Below, in pieces: positions 22,692 through 33,162 of a DNA stretch of 64,000 nt. Position numbers and translations under genes: made by a program. Source of the stretch: Holothuria scabra (taxonomy: Eukaryota > Echinodermata > Holothuroidea > Aspidochirotida > Holothuriidae); contig CM074193.1 of the NCBI GenBank assembly GCA_037179385.1, forward strand, positions 39,898,846-39,962,845, in the 5' to 3' direction. The notes under the pieces are model-generated. The model made no database searches, was not told where the DNA came from, and was given only the letters and a program-made list of their open reading frames with translations. Each line of letters opens with the position of its first letter. The first letter of the stretch is position 1.

Positions 22692-25488
22692 GATTCCTTG
22701 CTGTAGACAGGCAAGGAATCTATGTGTGAGGTAGTGTGTGTGTGTGTGTGACACATTTGCTTGTAAACAGGATACTTCAAGATAGGAATGATGGACACAT
22801 TTCATATTTGGGACATAATTTTCCCATGTTAAGAGGAATATCTGTATTGTTTGTGGTTAAGGTCAAAGGTCCTTTGAGGCCATGAGAGGTGTTTTTGCAA
22901 AAATTGTGTGATTGGCTTCAATGTTCAATTTTTTGCCCCTACAGAGTGATAAGTTTTCCTTCAAACACTTTTGCTCATTTTGCCCCAGAAAAGACTTCCT
23001 CTGCCTCCCAAAATGTTTACCCCCTCCAGTCCAGTCACCTTGCCCAGCCACGGGCCTGAAGGCTTGTTATCACAATATCTCAATATTGCAATGATAAACA
23101 ATTTTCATGTTTGGTTCATAGATTTGCTATCATCTTTGATGGAAGTCAAAGGTCATTTGGTGTGGCAGGAGCTAAATGTGCACACACCTCATCAATGGCT
23201 CGCAAACACATTATCTTGTGATAGCAATGATGTACACTTCATGTTTGGTATTTAGATTTGTCATGTTGACTGGAAGAAGCCTATTGTTTTGGTAGAGGTC
23301 AAGGTCATTTTATTTCACCAGAAGTAAAATTGTGAAATCCTTGTTAATACAATGAGAAAAAAACTTTGTTTTTGGTCTAGATCAGTCAGGTCACCACAGG
23401 TCTAATGCCAAGTTGCGAGAGGTCAAATGCCAAGTCAACAGAGTGAAATCTCATATGAGATCACAAGGGGTTAAATACTTCATTTAAAGTGTAGCAGTAT
23501 TGCCTACGAAAAATATCGATATATAGGTCCGAAAATACCGATAATACCGGTAATATCGGTATTTTCGCAGAATAGGTAAACACACTTTATGTGTATAGGA
23601 ACGAAGTTCGAAGGTTATTCCTTGCCCCATAATCAATATACGAGACAAACAAAGGTTCGCAATTTCATGTTGATCGGCAAAAATCAATTAAATGTGTACA
23701 AAGAGGAAAGATGAATAAATATTTTTTTTTATTAGAATGTGTGTTAGCCTTACTTCTCTCTCTTTCATTTTATTTGTCACGGGATTCCCGCCCAACTCTC
23801 CTAAATTGCCCGCAAACATAATTAGTGGCAGCTTTTCCCATACAGGCCTGTCGGCCCTCGCAGTCAATTCAAACAGCAATAAACACTAGAGCTCTGACAG
23901 CATATTTGCAAAGTTTCTCTGATACCTAAAATACCGACCGATATTCTGGATATCAAATATATGCTTCGGTATTATAGTCAACTAGTTGAAAGAAGTCGGT
24001 ATCACATCACTTAACTGACCTCTCTCTGTCAACTGCCTGATCGGCAGTGATCGAACCCGCACTTCAAATATTATTCCACAAGTCCGATCCTACGAACACT
24101 GCACTGTTTGTTGTCAAAATCCAGGTACCATGCACTCTGTTGCATCGTAGCAGCTCTTTCGCTGCTCTGCGCTGTTGCCTTTTCCAGGTCCGCGATGTGA
24201 AAACTTTCCCATATTTTTTAAATCCCATCTTCTACGCGGCAATGTTTTACAGAGTTTGCCCCGTCCTAGTTCCAATGACATTTTTTAAACGGCAATGCAA
24301 AATATTGCGGGCTAAAAAACTTGCAAAATTCGATCAAAGAAATAAATTACTTATGGAACTCTGTATCAAAAATCCCCCTGTATCAAAGTGGGCAGATCCA
24401 GCCAAGGTTATGTGCTAGGAATGCACAGCCTGTTCGACCACGTGTTTGCATGTTTGCACATGTACAGTGTATACATTTACGTTGTGTAGTACATGCAGCA
24501 AATTCTCCCGCTAACGAAGGATTGAGTTGCTATACTAAACCTGCATTGACTTAAACGTACACTGTAGTAGTCTGCGGTGGATTCCCACATCTAACTTGTG
24601 CGAAAGAATTTTGCAAAAATGTTACGTTCTTTTCGCCCTTCGTGGACACATCGTGAACGCTTTACAGTACCGTTTGAATTTCACCTAATAGTAAGACTAA
24701 TTGATATGTAAAAGAAATTGACTTGTTAAGTTTTGAAACGCAGGTATTTGCAGTCAAAAATATTTTTGGAAAACATTGGTTGAATCGATAGGCCCATGAA
24801 CTTGGACACTCTTATTCCGCCATTACGTATATACCGGCGTACTGTACACAGACACTGCCGATGTACGTAAACAAGTGCATTGAACTACAGTATTCCACTG
24901 TGCAGATAATTGAGTATACAGCACGAGCTGAGCTGTAGACCGTCAATACATACACAGCACATGAACGAATAGCTCTGTGACTGGAAAGGTCACGGAGAGG
25001 TGAACCTAAACATCTCGTAGCTCTCAAGTCTACTCTACTCATTGAAAACTCTTAGTTTATTGGTGGTTCGGTATCGGTATTTTCTCATATCTGTCATGAG
25101 TCACTGCTGTTAATCATCAGTATTTGTGTTGAGTGTCTATATTTTGGTTGAATCGGTATTTCAGTGAGTAGGGGAATATCGGTATTACTTCTATATATAG
25201 ATTTTACTATATACCCATATTTTTGAAAACTCATATCGACGATATCACTAAGGTGGAAATACCGACTAAAACCGGTAATATAGATATACCGCTACACTTT
25301 AACTTCATTAACAAGAAACCATAAAGTAGAAAGTTGTTTTAGGGAGGCCAGAATTTAGTCAGCCATCAGAAGGTAGCATTTCCCAAGAATTTCCAACAAC
25401 ATGATTTGAGCTTACAAGAGGTCAAAAAGCAAAATTTCCAAAATTTTGCATTGGGCAAGAAATCACTCAGCCTTTTGGCTTTCTGGTT
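22692..25488 (+). mobile_element. HINE-like element, copy F (subfamily 2), carrying a nested hAT element
   Basis: The 5' end is a long hairpin, GATTCCTTGC...GCAAGGAATC, then a (GT)n tract and diverged tandem units (22750-23475). A hAT element (23485-25301) interrupts the copy. The element resumes and ends with GGGCAAGAAATCACT and the hairpin AGCC-tttt-GGCT, then TTCTGGTT. Its first base directly follows the last base of copy C. Confidence 0.55.
23485..25301. mobile_element. Non-autonomous hAT-type transposon, 1.8 kb, nested in copy F
   Basis: A perfect 8-bp duplication ACTTCATT flanks the element (23477-23484 and 25302-25309). The ends are inverted repeats TAAAGTGTAGCRGTAT. CGGTAT/ATACCG motifs cluster in the first 550 bp and the last 280 bp, as expected for subterminal transposase-binding sites. 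The base composition and CpG content differ from the host repeat. Internal open frames (the longest 123 codons at 24047-24418) show no transposase motif I recognise. A B-box-like GGGTTCGATCAC on the minus strand near 24045-24056 may be an old tRNA-derived piece. Confidence 0.8.
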
Positions 25489-25631
25489 AAACTGTCTTGG
25501 ACTAGATATGTAAAAATGAAAAATAAATAGGATGTGAAGTTTATTTTCTTCCATTCATTCTTTAGATTACTCATTCTTTAAGAGTACTATGAACCATCAG
25601 TTGTACCCATTGCAGTTTGATTTTGTTTCAG

Positions 25632-25749
25632 GGCCTTGATATGGGAGGACTGCAGAAGGAGTTTTTTCATCTCATAGTAGATTCTGTCTTTGATCCAAAC
25701 AAAGGAATGTTTACCTACTCCAACGAGACTCGATTGGTTTGGTTTAATG
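25632..25749 (+). CDS. HECT E3 ligase, window exon 7 (HECT N-lobe)
   Basis: Thirty-nine codons plus one base: GLDMGGLQKEFFHLIVDSVF, DPNKGMFTYSNETRLVWFN. The acceptor is ttgtttcag, the donor ATG/GTAAGA. 'GGL.KEFF' and 'GMFTY....LVWFN' are hallmark HECT N-lobe motifs. GLDMGGL agrees with HECTD2, while UBE3A has GVDEGGV. The exon lies 143 bp right of a 2.8-kb Helentron-like insertion. Confidence 0.95.
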
Positions 25750-27844
25750 GTAAGATTCCATTGTATTTGCTTTCATTATTGTTTTTAAGGTACCAGTAAC
25801 TGGGAGTTTTAATGGTCTTTATGGGTAGTATTTATGCTTTCAGGGTATTCCTGATGTCTACACAAAGAAGGATGAGTATTCAAGCCTTGAACAGCTTCCA
25901 GGAGATGATAGCTTTAGCATAGCCAGTGTACTTTATGATGGGTTTGTCAGTTTTACTTCTAAAATGAATGAGAACATTTAACCCATGTGACACAGTTGTA
26001 ACCAGTAACAAAATATTCAGCTATACAGTATCACAAATTGACCATTCAAAACAAATTAAGCTACCACAATACTTTTGAACACTTCATTTCATCACTTTGA
26101 CCAACAGAATCAGGCTTCTGTCCCTTATTTACTTAAAACCTACTGTGTTATCACACACAAGCATACACAATCCACATTACATTCAGCATTCCATCTCTAA
26201 CCTGTCATAATCCTAGTGTATGTATTATGTTGCTACACAACAATGATGACTGGCCATTACATAGCTCAGAGATGTGATGTTACATGCAAAGAAAGCATTG
26301 ATTAGTTTATAATATTTTGCAACTATTTGGTATTATATATTTTTCACACTCTAAAAAGTTCCTGCAGTACAGTCAGGATGACAAATTTGTGAATATTCAG
26401 TGTTTCCACTGATTGGAGATTACACAGTAACTATTTCTATGCTAAAATGGTTATTGTATCAGAGTGGTTGTTGCTGCCATGGTGTGAAGGTGTTTTTAAT
26501 GTTATACTCATGTGTTATGGTCCTGTCCAAAATCTGTGTTTTTGGAAACCTTAAGCAAAATTAAGGTTGTAATGTGTGAGTTGAATCATTCCAGTGGCTC
26601 TGACATGATATTCAAGTTTTATATTTTTGCAAGATGTTGCTATTAAACATAAACAGAACAAATCATTCTGAGCAGAATGTACACATCAGCTCTTCCAAAC
26701 TCACCTTTTCTGTTTTTAAAAAGGAACAGAAATTTGGTTTTATTTCCACCTTGTTTGTTAAGTCACTCAAAATTTCTAGAACTTCTTATGTCATGTGATG
26801 TTGTATAAAGAACCTGCTTGTAATATTTTTGGAGTTTGCCTCCACCCTTGATACATTTCTCGCCTATTTGAAGAACATAGTTTAGCTCAAAATACTTTTT
26901 CATCAGCACAATCGTTCACAAGAAATCACCAACTGTTTTGTGGGTCATGTTAAGCTTTGCAACTTATCAGCCATGCACTCACCCATGAACATAACCAAGG
27001 CTAGCCTAGTACAGCAGGCTGAAAGTGATTTACACAATGTGCAGTTTTTTTCTGCTTGAAACTTTTACTACAGTGGCTTGTTGCATGTTCTTTTTTTGTA
27101 ACACACAATATTGCAGAGGTTTATTCTTGTGCAAAAAAAGGGGGGGGGGGGGCAGATGGGTTATGTTTTCTCTACATGTAAATGTAGCAAGAATGGAATG
27201 TGGATCACGGGTCACTTTCGTCATCATGGTAAGAATCAGTTGTGTTTGCAGGCTATATACCGACTAAGGTTTTAATAATTATCGTAAATGTAGTTCAATT
27301 GCTTTGTTAACATATTTAAGAGGCATGCAAGATAACAGTAGGCTTAACATTAGGCTACAAATCCCCATCAAAAATGAAACAAATTCACTGTAACAATGAC
27401 AAAATGCACTCATAATCTCTAAAATTCTATTTGGAACCCCCTTGTCCCTTAGTGTTGTGCCCTAACTGATTGTTACAGAACTGTAGCTAACACTAGGTAG
27501 GGGAGCCAGGGAGATGACTTATTTCATTTCTCTTTTTTTTTTTTTGGGGGGGGGGAGAGTGTAAGTAGACCATGCTAACAGAAAGTTTGACATAATGGTG
27601 ACAAACCAGTTGCCAAAATTGTGGAATGGTATTTCTTCAGGTACTTTTTGAAATGTAGCCTTGCATTTTCCCAAATAAGCTCTCAGTTTGTGATCCGAGG
27701 AAATTTGTCAAGCTTGGATTTGCATGCCAACATGTAAACACATGTGCATTTGGTCAATATACAGTGCTATGTGTGGCCTAGGCTAGACACAATATAACTT
27801 AGCCTAGAGGGAATCAACTTGGACTGTGAATGTCTGACCAGTAC
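25750..27844. other. Intron between exons 7 and 8, first part
   Basis: Apart from the exon-like segment at 25844 I see only simple tracts: a G run at 27141-27152 and a T/G run at 27532-27555. 28229-29507 likewise holds no supported feature. Confidence 0.4.
25844..25939 (+). other. Exon-like segment in the intron between exons 7 and 8
   Basis: After a good acceptor (ttatgctttcag) the frame starting GGT reads GIPDVYTKKDEYSSLEQLPG, DDSFSIASVLYDG and stays open to a stop at 25979-25981. A weak donor (GG/GTTTGT) follows 25939. In the phase left by exon 7 the segment gives a stop after two codons, so inclusion would truncate the protein before the rest of the HECT domain. It may be a poison exon, a dead exon or chance. 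Confidence 0.25.
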
Positions 27845-28011
27845 CAGTGTTGTAATCGAGTCACTAGATTAGTGACTTGAGTCACCAGTTTTCAAACTTT
27901 TAAGTGACTGGAGTCACTGTACTATTTCAATTGGGAAATGACTTCTGAATTCTATTGAGTCACTATCATTTTGAGAGGAAGTGACTCAAGTCGTGACTTG
28001 TTACAACACTG
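27845..28011. mobile_element. hAT-type MITE, 167 bp
   Basis: The ends are CAGTGTTGTAA and TTACAACACTG, with longer imperfect complementarity (GAGTCAC / GTGACT). The flanks ACCAGTAC and GCCAGTGC agree at 6 of 8 positions, as for an old 8-bp duplication. The interior is built from repeated TGACT/AGTCA words, including three perfect AP-1 motifs (27878, 27956, 27982). Confidence 0.6.
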
Positions 28012-28020
28012 GCCAGTGCA

Positions 28021-28228
28021 CAACTTGTTGGTTCAAGTCAAGCCTGCCATGGCTTCTTTTCTGGTTGTGGCTCACTGGATTGTTTTTCCTACTCCATTGC
28101 TTATGCAGAGCATCATGCACAATGGAAGTAGGTTCCATTTTTAAAGTCTTTGGTATGACTCAACCTGGGAATCAAACCCAGGACTTCCATGTGAGAGGAC
28201 AATGTTCTTACAGCTAGACCAAACACCT
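28021..28228 (-). mobile_element. tRNA-derived SINE, copy 2
   Basis: Same head (TTTGGTCTAGCTGTAAGAAC, CCTCTCACATGG, GGGTTTGATTCCCAGG) and body as copy 1, on the minus strand. It lacks most of the distal tail. It abuts the hAT MITE at 27845-28011. Confidence 0.7.
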
Positions 28229-29507
28229 GATCTATCTCTTTCTTCAGGGGGATGCAGTGGTATAGGTACTATAGCTATGGCATCATGAAGTATATTAAGC
28301 AGAACTAAACTTGGTCACATATCAGCTGACATATACTGTGTGTGTTTGCATGTACTGAACCATGCATACATAGTGTGTTCTGGGTCGGCTCAGGGAATAA
28401 ATTCCATTTGTAATGTCACAGCTTTTCAACCTAGTGTTTGGATGTGCAAAAATTGGCAGTTTCACCAAAAATCCCCATTTCTGACAAAATTTATGATACA
28501 TTGGACCGACAGGAAAGGTATCGTGCAATTTATGTCAAAAATCACCTGATAATCATTTCTTTGTTATTAATGCACATTTCAGAACCACATTAAGCCAAGG
28601 AATCTGATGACAAAAGCGAGTTTTACTCTTAGTGGATAGTATTTGTACTATGAGCAGGGAGTTGCCACAGAAGGAGCAACAATGAACAATTTTTCCAGAC
28701 AATATATACTTCAAACGGATTATATCTTTTGAGGTTCCACTATTTGATTGACAGGTCCCTTTGTTTCTATTGTTAAATCCCATGAGGTTAAGTCCTTTGT
28801 ATGTCCTTTGAGTTGAAAGTTTGTTTCCGCCAATGGCGAAGATTATAATAAGAATTTCTAAAGAACGACTAGAAGCAAATGTTGAAACTACATGCTTCAA
28901 TTGATCCTGTACTTCCTTGGATGGAAGCATTGTTGAAGTCTATATATTTGCTGCAGATTTCAACATTTTGTCTTCATTAAGAAAGAAATATTTTTAAAGT
29001 AATTTGTAGAAAAATTGTTGCTGTCTTCAAATGAAATGATACATTGTGTCTTGAAGAGTGCCGAATGAGATAAATTTCACAATTTTGCATGACAGCTGGC
29101 AACAAAATGTTAACGAATAAGGTGTAAGGAATACTTCATTGGAATTTCAATAATGTGTCACTTTTCTTTGTTGATTGGAGTATTGAGATAAGACTTCGGC
29201 AGATAAAAGCAAGATTTTAGTTGCAAACGAATATTGTGTCAAAGAGACCAAAGAATGTTGTTTCTCCTTTTCAAGCAACTCTTTGCTGTGGGTAAATTGT
29301 TGGTTCTCTCTCTCTTTAAGTATAACTTAAATCTGTAGTGACTAATATATCAGCAAGTGTAAGAGTAGAGAAAGAATCTTCCTGTGGCTGTCAGCTGATT
29401 TGAAACACTTACACTGGTACCATTAAGAAGGTAAGAAGTGAATTAGGAAATCAGCACATGAGTAATATGTAGTATGAAAACATGTTTTTACTTTTCAACT
29501 TTGGTAG

Positions 29508-29689
29508 GTGCTTCATTAGAACTGGATGATGAGTTTGAGCTGGTTGGCACTCTCCTTGGTTTGGCCATCTATAATGGTGTTATTCTTGACGTTCAGTTTC
29601 CGAAGACTCTGTACAAGAAACTGCACAATGAGACAGTCAACTGCCAGGATTTGGCAGAAATCGAACCTGTTATTGCCAGTAGCCTACAG
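29508..29689 (+). CDS. HECT E3 ligase, window exon 8 (HECT N-lobe, E2-binding part)
   Basis: The exon completes Gly (G/GT) and reads ASLELDDEFELVGTLLGLAI then YNGVILDVQFPKTLYKKL to VIASSLQ. The acceptor is ctttggtag, the donor CAG/GTATTT. 'LVGTLLGLAIYN...LDVQFP..LYKKL' is the best conserved HECT stretch, in the large N-lobe subdomain that leads into the E2-binding subdomain. Phase 0 out. Confidence 0.96.
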
Positions 29690-31599
29690 GTATTTGGAAA
29701 AAAGAAACTAGGAGGCTCATTTTTATACTCGTATATTTAATAGGTTAGGTTTGATTATAAATTACCTAGCCATCTGTAAGACCCACAATCGCCCAACAGT
29801 GCACCATCATGTTTGACTAGCTGTATTGAAACACAGTTTTGTTGTAGAGGGCTGTTGGCCTTCTTGGTTTCGAAGCTGTTATTGTCATTGAATCATGATT
29901 AGATGTTATTGTGTTAGGAAATTCTGTCTGTGAAACCACTGAAGCAATCAAACAATGTGAAATTCCTAATGTGATGGAGTGAAAATTGAAATATGTGGTA
30001 ACTTTCATTAGTGTGGCAAAAAGCAGAATGTTTTCTCATAAAGTGTCATTTGGAAGACAGATGTAGCTTGGCATTTGCAAACATTCTGTCAGTAATGTTA
30101 AAGTTTTTGTATCAATAGGCAGTGATGCAGATGGTGAGATGTAATCTTGTTGAAATTTTAAACTAAATCTCCTTGGTCCAGTTTTTGTAGCCTTATTTGT
30201 CTTTGCATTTCATTGGCTCTAATTGGCTCAAGTGATTCACATGATTCCCCATCAGTGGTGAGCAGTAATAGCCTCATTACAATTCAAAACTTATTCTCTT
30301 AAGACTGATATTGAGACTGAAGTGGTTGCTATGCAACATATTTCCAAACTTTTTAAACTTTAGAAATTGTTTTCTTTAACAAAGTATGTGAACAAGACTG
30401 TAAGAGATGCAGGGAGGGAGGGTGATGTGCTATCTATCTATCTATGCAGATTGTGTCAAAGACAGAAGAAAATCTGCTTTTGTTGGCTACAACTTCATAA
30501 AGATGTCACTGATCTCCACCTAAGCTGGTTATTTTAAAGTTTCAATATGGTGTACAATGATTATTTATATCAGTATTAAAGCATCTTTTTCAAATTTTCT
30601 GATGAGTATTTGATTATCATGTTGAGTATAAATTGTGTCAAGATACTATCTTTGCATAATCTGTCAATCCAAGTATAATTTGAATGACCATACCACCACA
30701 AATAAAGGTACTGCCTGCATTAAAGGTTAGTATTTATGCCAAATATCATCAAATGTCTTTGATATGGAAACCTTGTCTTATCTTAAATTTTGATGCATGC
30801 TGCCAGCTCATCAGAATGATGTTTTCTGTTATCAATTTACAATGGAACATGTCTTTGCCTTTAATATTACTATGCACAGCAATTAAAAAAAAGCTCAATT
30901 TTCTATCTAACAACTCTTAAATTTCCTAAAATGAAGCCATGTAACTAATTTCATGTGGCTATAACTTTGTAGTTCACTATTTTTTTCATTTGGGATGCAC
31001 TTGTCTTATCCTACATGGTATAATTTTCTCCTAAGCTGGTATTGACAGATTTATATTTTAGCTGCTATATGGTCTTAGTATTGTGTGTAGTATGGCTTTG
31101 GAATGCCAAAAGGGTCACAGTAATACAACATCTGTTCAGGTAGTCTACCATCTGTACAGATACTTTTTTGTTCAGGTATTTTAACCCCTTTTAGGATACT
31201 TTGTTTCAGGAATAATGTATCCTTGAAATGTATTTCCCTATCCAGAATCATCTTTTATCCTTTGTCATTATGTAGTGGAAGGAATCAAACTACTTTTGAA
31301 ATCAAAATACTGCACACAACAAAATGCATGTGGCCCTTTTCATGGACAGTATCCACTGAAAGATCCAAGTAATATACAACCTACAAGTGTCATTGATGCC
31401 ATTATAATGAATGATGCATATCCATGCTTTGATTCAGGAATGTAATGGCAAGTTATAACATGTGTTACTTACAACATGGGGTTGTTGATGATAGTTCACT
31501 GAAGTTTGTGGAAATGACAAAATAAGTGACTGGTTGTGGCACTTTCATGGTCCTATTGCTGCAAGAGTATCACAGAAAGGGTGATAGCTTTAAACACAG
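29690..31599. other. Intron between exons 8 and 9, non-SINE part
   Basis: AT-rich, with a short (CTAT)4 tract near 30431. No element ends found. A similar empty stretch is 31971-32203, and also the short intron 32405-33013. Confidence 0.35.
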
Positions 31600-31780
31600 T
31601 CTTTTTCCAGTTGTGGCTCACTGGCTTGTTTTCCATACTCCACTGCTATATGCAGAGCATCATGCACAACGGCAGTAGGTTCCATTTTTTGAGTCTTTGG
31701 TATGACTTGACCTGGGAATAGAACGTGGGCCTTCCATGTGAGAGGCGGATGCTCTTACCATTAGACCAAACACTAGGTCT
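31600..31780 (-). mobile_element. tRNA-derived SINE, copy 3
   Basis: The minus strand reads GTTTGGTCTAATGGTAAGAG (A box TGGTCTAATGG, complement at 31758-31768), CGCCTCTCACATGGAAGG and a B box weakened to CGTTCTATTCC. The body matches copies 1 and 2. A partial copy with only the body and tail follows at about 31869-31970, in the same orientation. Confidence 0.7.
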
Positions 31781-31868
31781 ATGCTCAGAGGTTAGGAGAT
31801 GTTTAGTAAGAGGGTATAGCAATGATATAAACCATAGAATAGTAAAGTTTAATTTAACCATCTGTGCA

Positions 31869-31970
31869 GTTAGTTATTGAGGTAGAATTTAAAAGCCCAG
31901 TTTCTAACCAATTGGCTTGAATAGAGCAGGCCACAGCCTTTTTCCCAATTGTGGCTCACTGGTTTGTCTG
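31869..31970 (-). mobile_element. SINE body/tail fragment of the same family
   Basis: The stretch 'cagtttctaaccaattggcttgaa...cctttttcccaattgtggctcactgg' aligns with the distal half of copy 1 (19850-19910). The tRNA head is missing. Confidence 0.5.
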
Positions 31971-32203
31971 TGCAGATTGCATATCTGAACAGAATCAGTA
32001 TACTGTGACACTTTTGGTATTCCATATATTCCCTGAACTGCAGGTAGAGCTTTGGAATAACATATAAATATATCCTGTCCAGTTTTTGGCTTTCCCCTTT
32101 TTTTGTGTAACTCCTCATACCTACATATATATGGAACAATGTGTTTGTTAACACTATTCCCTACATTTTGAATTTGAGCTCTGAATCAATATCTCTAATT
32201 TAG

Positions 32204-32404
32204 GAGCTTTTGAAATGTGAAGAGGAAGTTGAAGACATCTACAGCCAGACATTTCAAGTATCACATTCATTAATGGGAGAAACAGTCACCATGGACCTGA
32301 AACCCCATGGTTCAGAGATCTCTGTTACCAACAAGAATAAACAAGAATATGTTGATCTGTATATCAAGTTCTTACTTGTTGATGCCATCAATAGGCAGTT
32401 CCAG
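32204..32404 (+). CDS. HECT E3 ligase, window exon 9 (HECT N-lobe)
   Basis: Sixty-seven codons, phase 0/0: ELLKCEEEVEDIYSQTFQVS, then VTMDLKPHGSEISVTNKNKQ, EYVDLYIKFLLVDAINRQFQ. The acceptor is tctctaatttag and the donor CAG/GTAAGG. 'LKP.G..I.VTN.N..EYV.LY' is the family pattern around the E2-binding face and the return to the large subdomain; the 'LKPxG' form agrees with HECTD2. Confidence 0.96.
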
Positions 32405-33013
32405 GTAAGGAAGATATATGTCTACAGTATAAGTGACTTCATCTTATAAGCTTTTCCTTCTTTCAACAGTGGTTATTCTTTACACAGGAGATATATTTAC
32501 TAATAATGGTGCCCTGTGAACTTTGTCAAGCTGGGTTCTTTTCTTTGGGTGTAGAAAGTAATTCCTAATTTTGACAATATCAATGTATAATTGGTTTATA
32601 GTCAAACAACTGAGAAATGTCATGTAAAATTCTCATTTAAACCCAGAGGTGAAAGGGTGCCACTTCTGAAATTGTGTGGCAATCTGTACTTATAGGTTTA
32701 TGCATCCATACATGTTTTTGAATTGACTCGTAATTGCCTTATAAGATATTGAAATCATGACTGAACCTGTTGCATCTGTGTTACCAACTGATCATTTTGT
32801 GTCATGTTAGTGATGTTTTTGGAATGGGAAAATTTGGCAAATTGCAGTAAAACTGTGTGGTCATTTGTGAGATGCTGAATAGTTTAAGTCATCAGAAGTT
32901 TTCATGAAACATTCATTGTGACTTAATGAAGCAGTGTCTGTACTATTAAAGTTGTTATAAAATTTGAAAGGTTCTTGTTTAGATGTGTAAATGTGCTTAC
33001 TGTCCTCTTGCAG

Positions 33014-33162
33014 GCATTTGCTAGAGGGTTTCACTCAGTTTGTGGTGGCCGAGCTATAAGCCTCTTCCACCCTGTGGAGACACAGCTGTTAGTTTGTGGG
33101 AGTAAAGACCTGGACTTTGCTGCTTTAGAGGAGAATGTAACATATGAAGATGGTTATCACAG
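33014..33162 (+). CDS. HECT E3 ligase, window exon 10 (end of N-lobe, hinge)
   Basis: Forty-nine codons plus two bases: AFARGFHSVCGGRAISLFHP, VETQLLVCGSKDLDFAALEE, NVTYEDGYH. The acceptor is cctcttgcag, the donor AG/GTTTGT. 'GF..V.......LF.P.E...L.CG....D...LE....Y..GY' matches the end of the N-lobe and the hinge leading to the C-lobe. An Arg codon is completed with exon 11. Confidence 0.96.

Noticed and set aside
24047..24418. 123-codon frame in the 1.8-kb hAT element as a transposase fragment
   Set aside because: It shows no hAT dimerisation motif, BED finger or acidic catalytic context that I can see.
28553..28930. 125-codon minus-strand open frame in the intron before exon 8
   Set aside because: No family resemblance, no splice context and no promoter or polyA signal. 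Length is possible by chance in AT-rich DNA.
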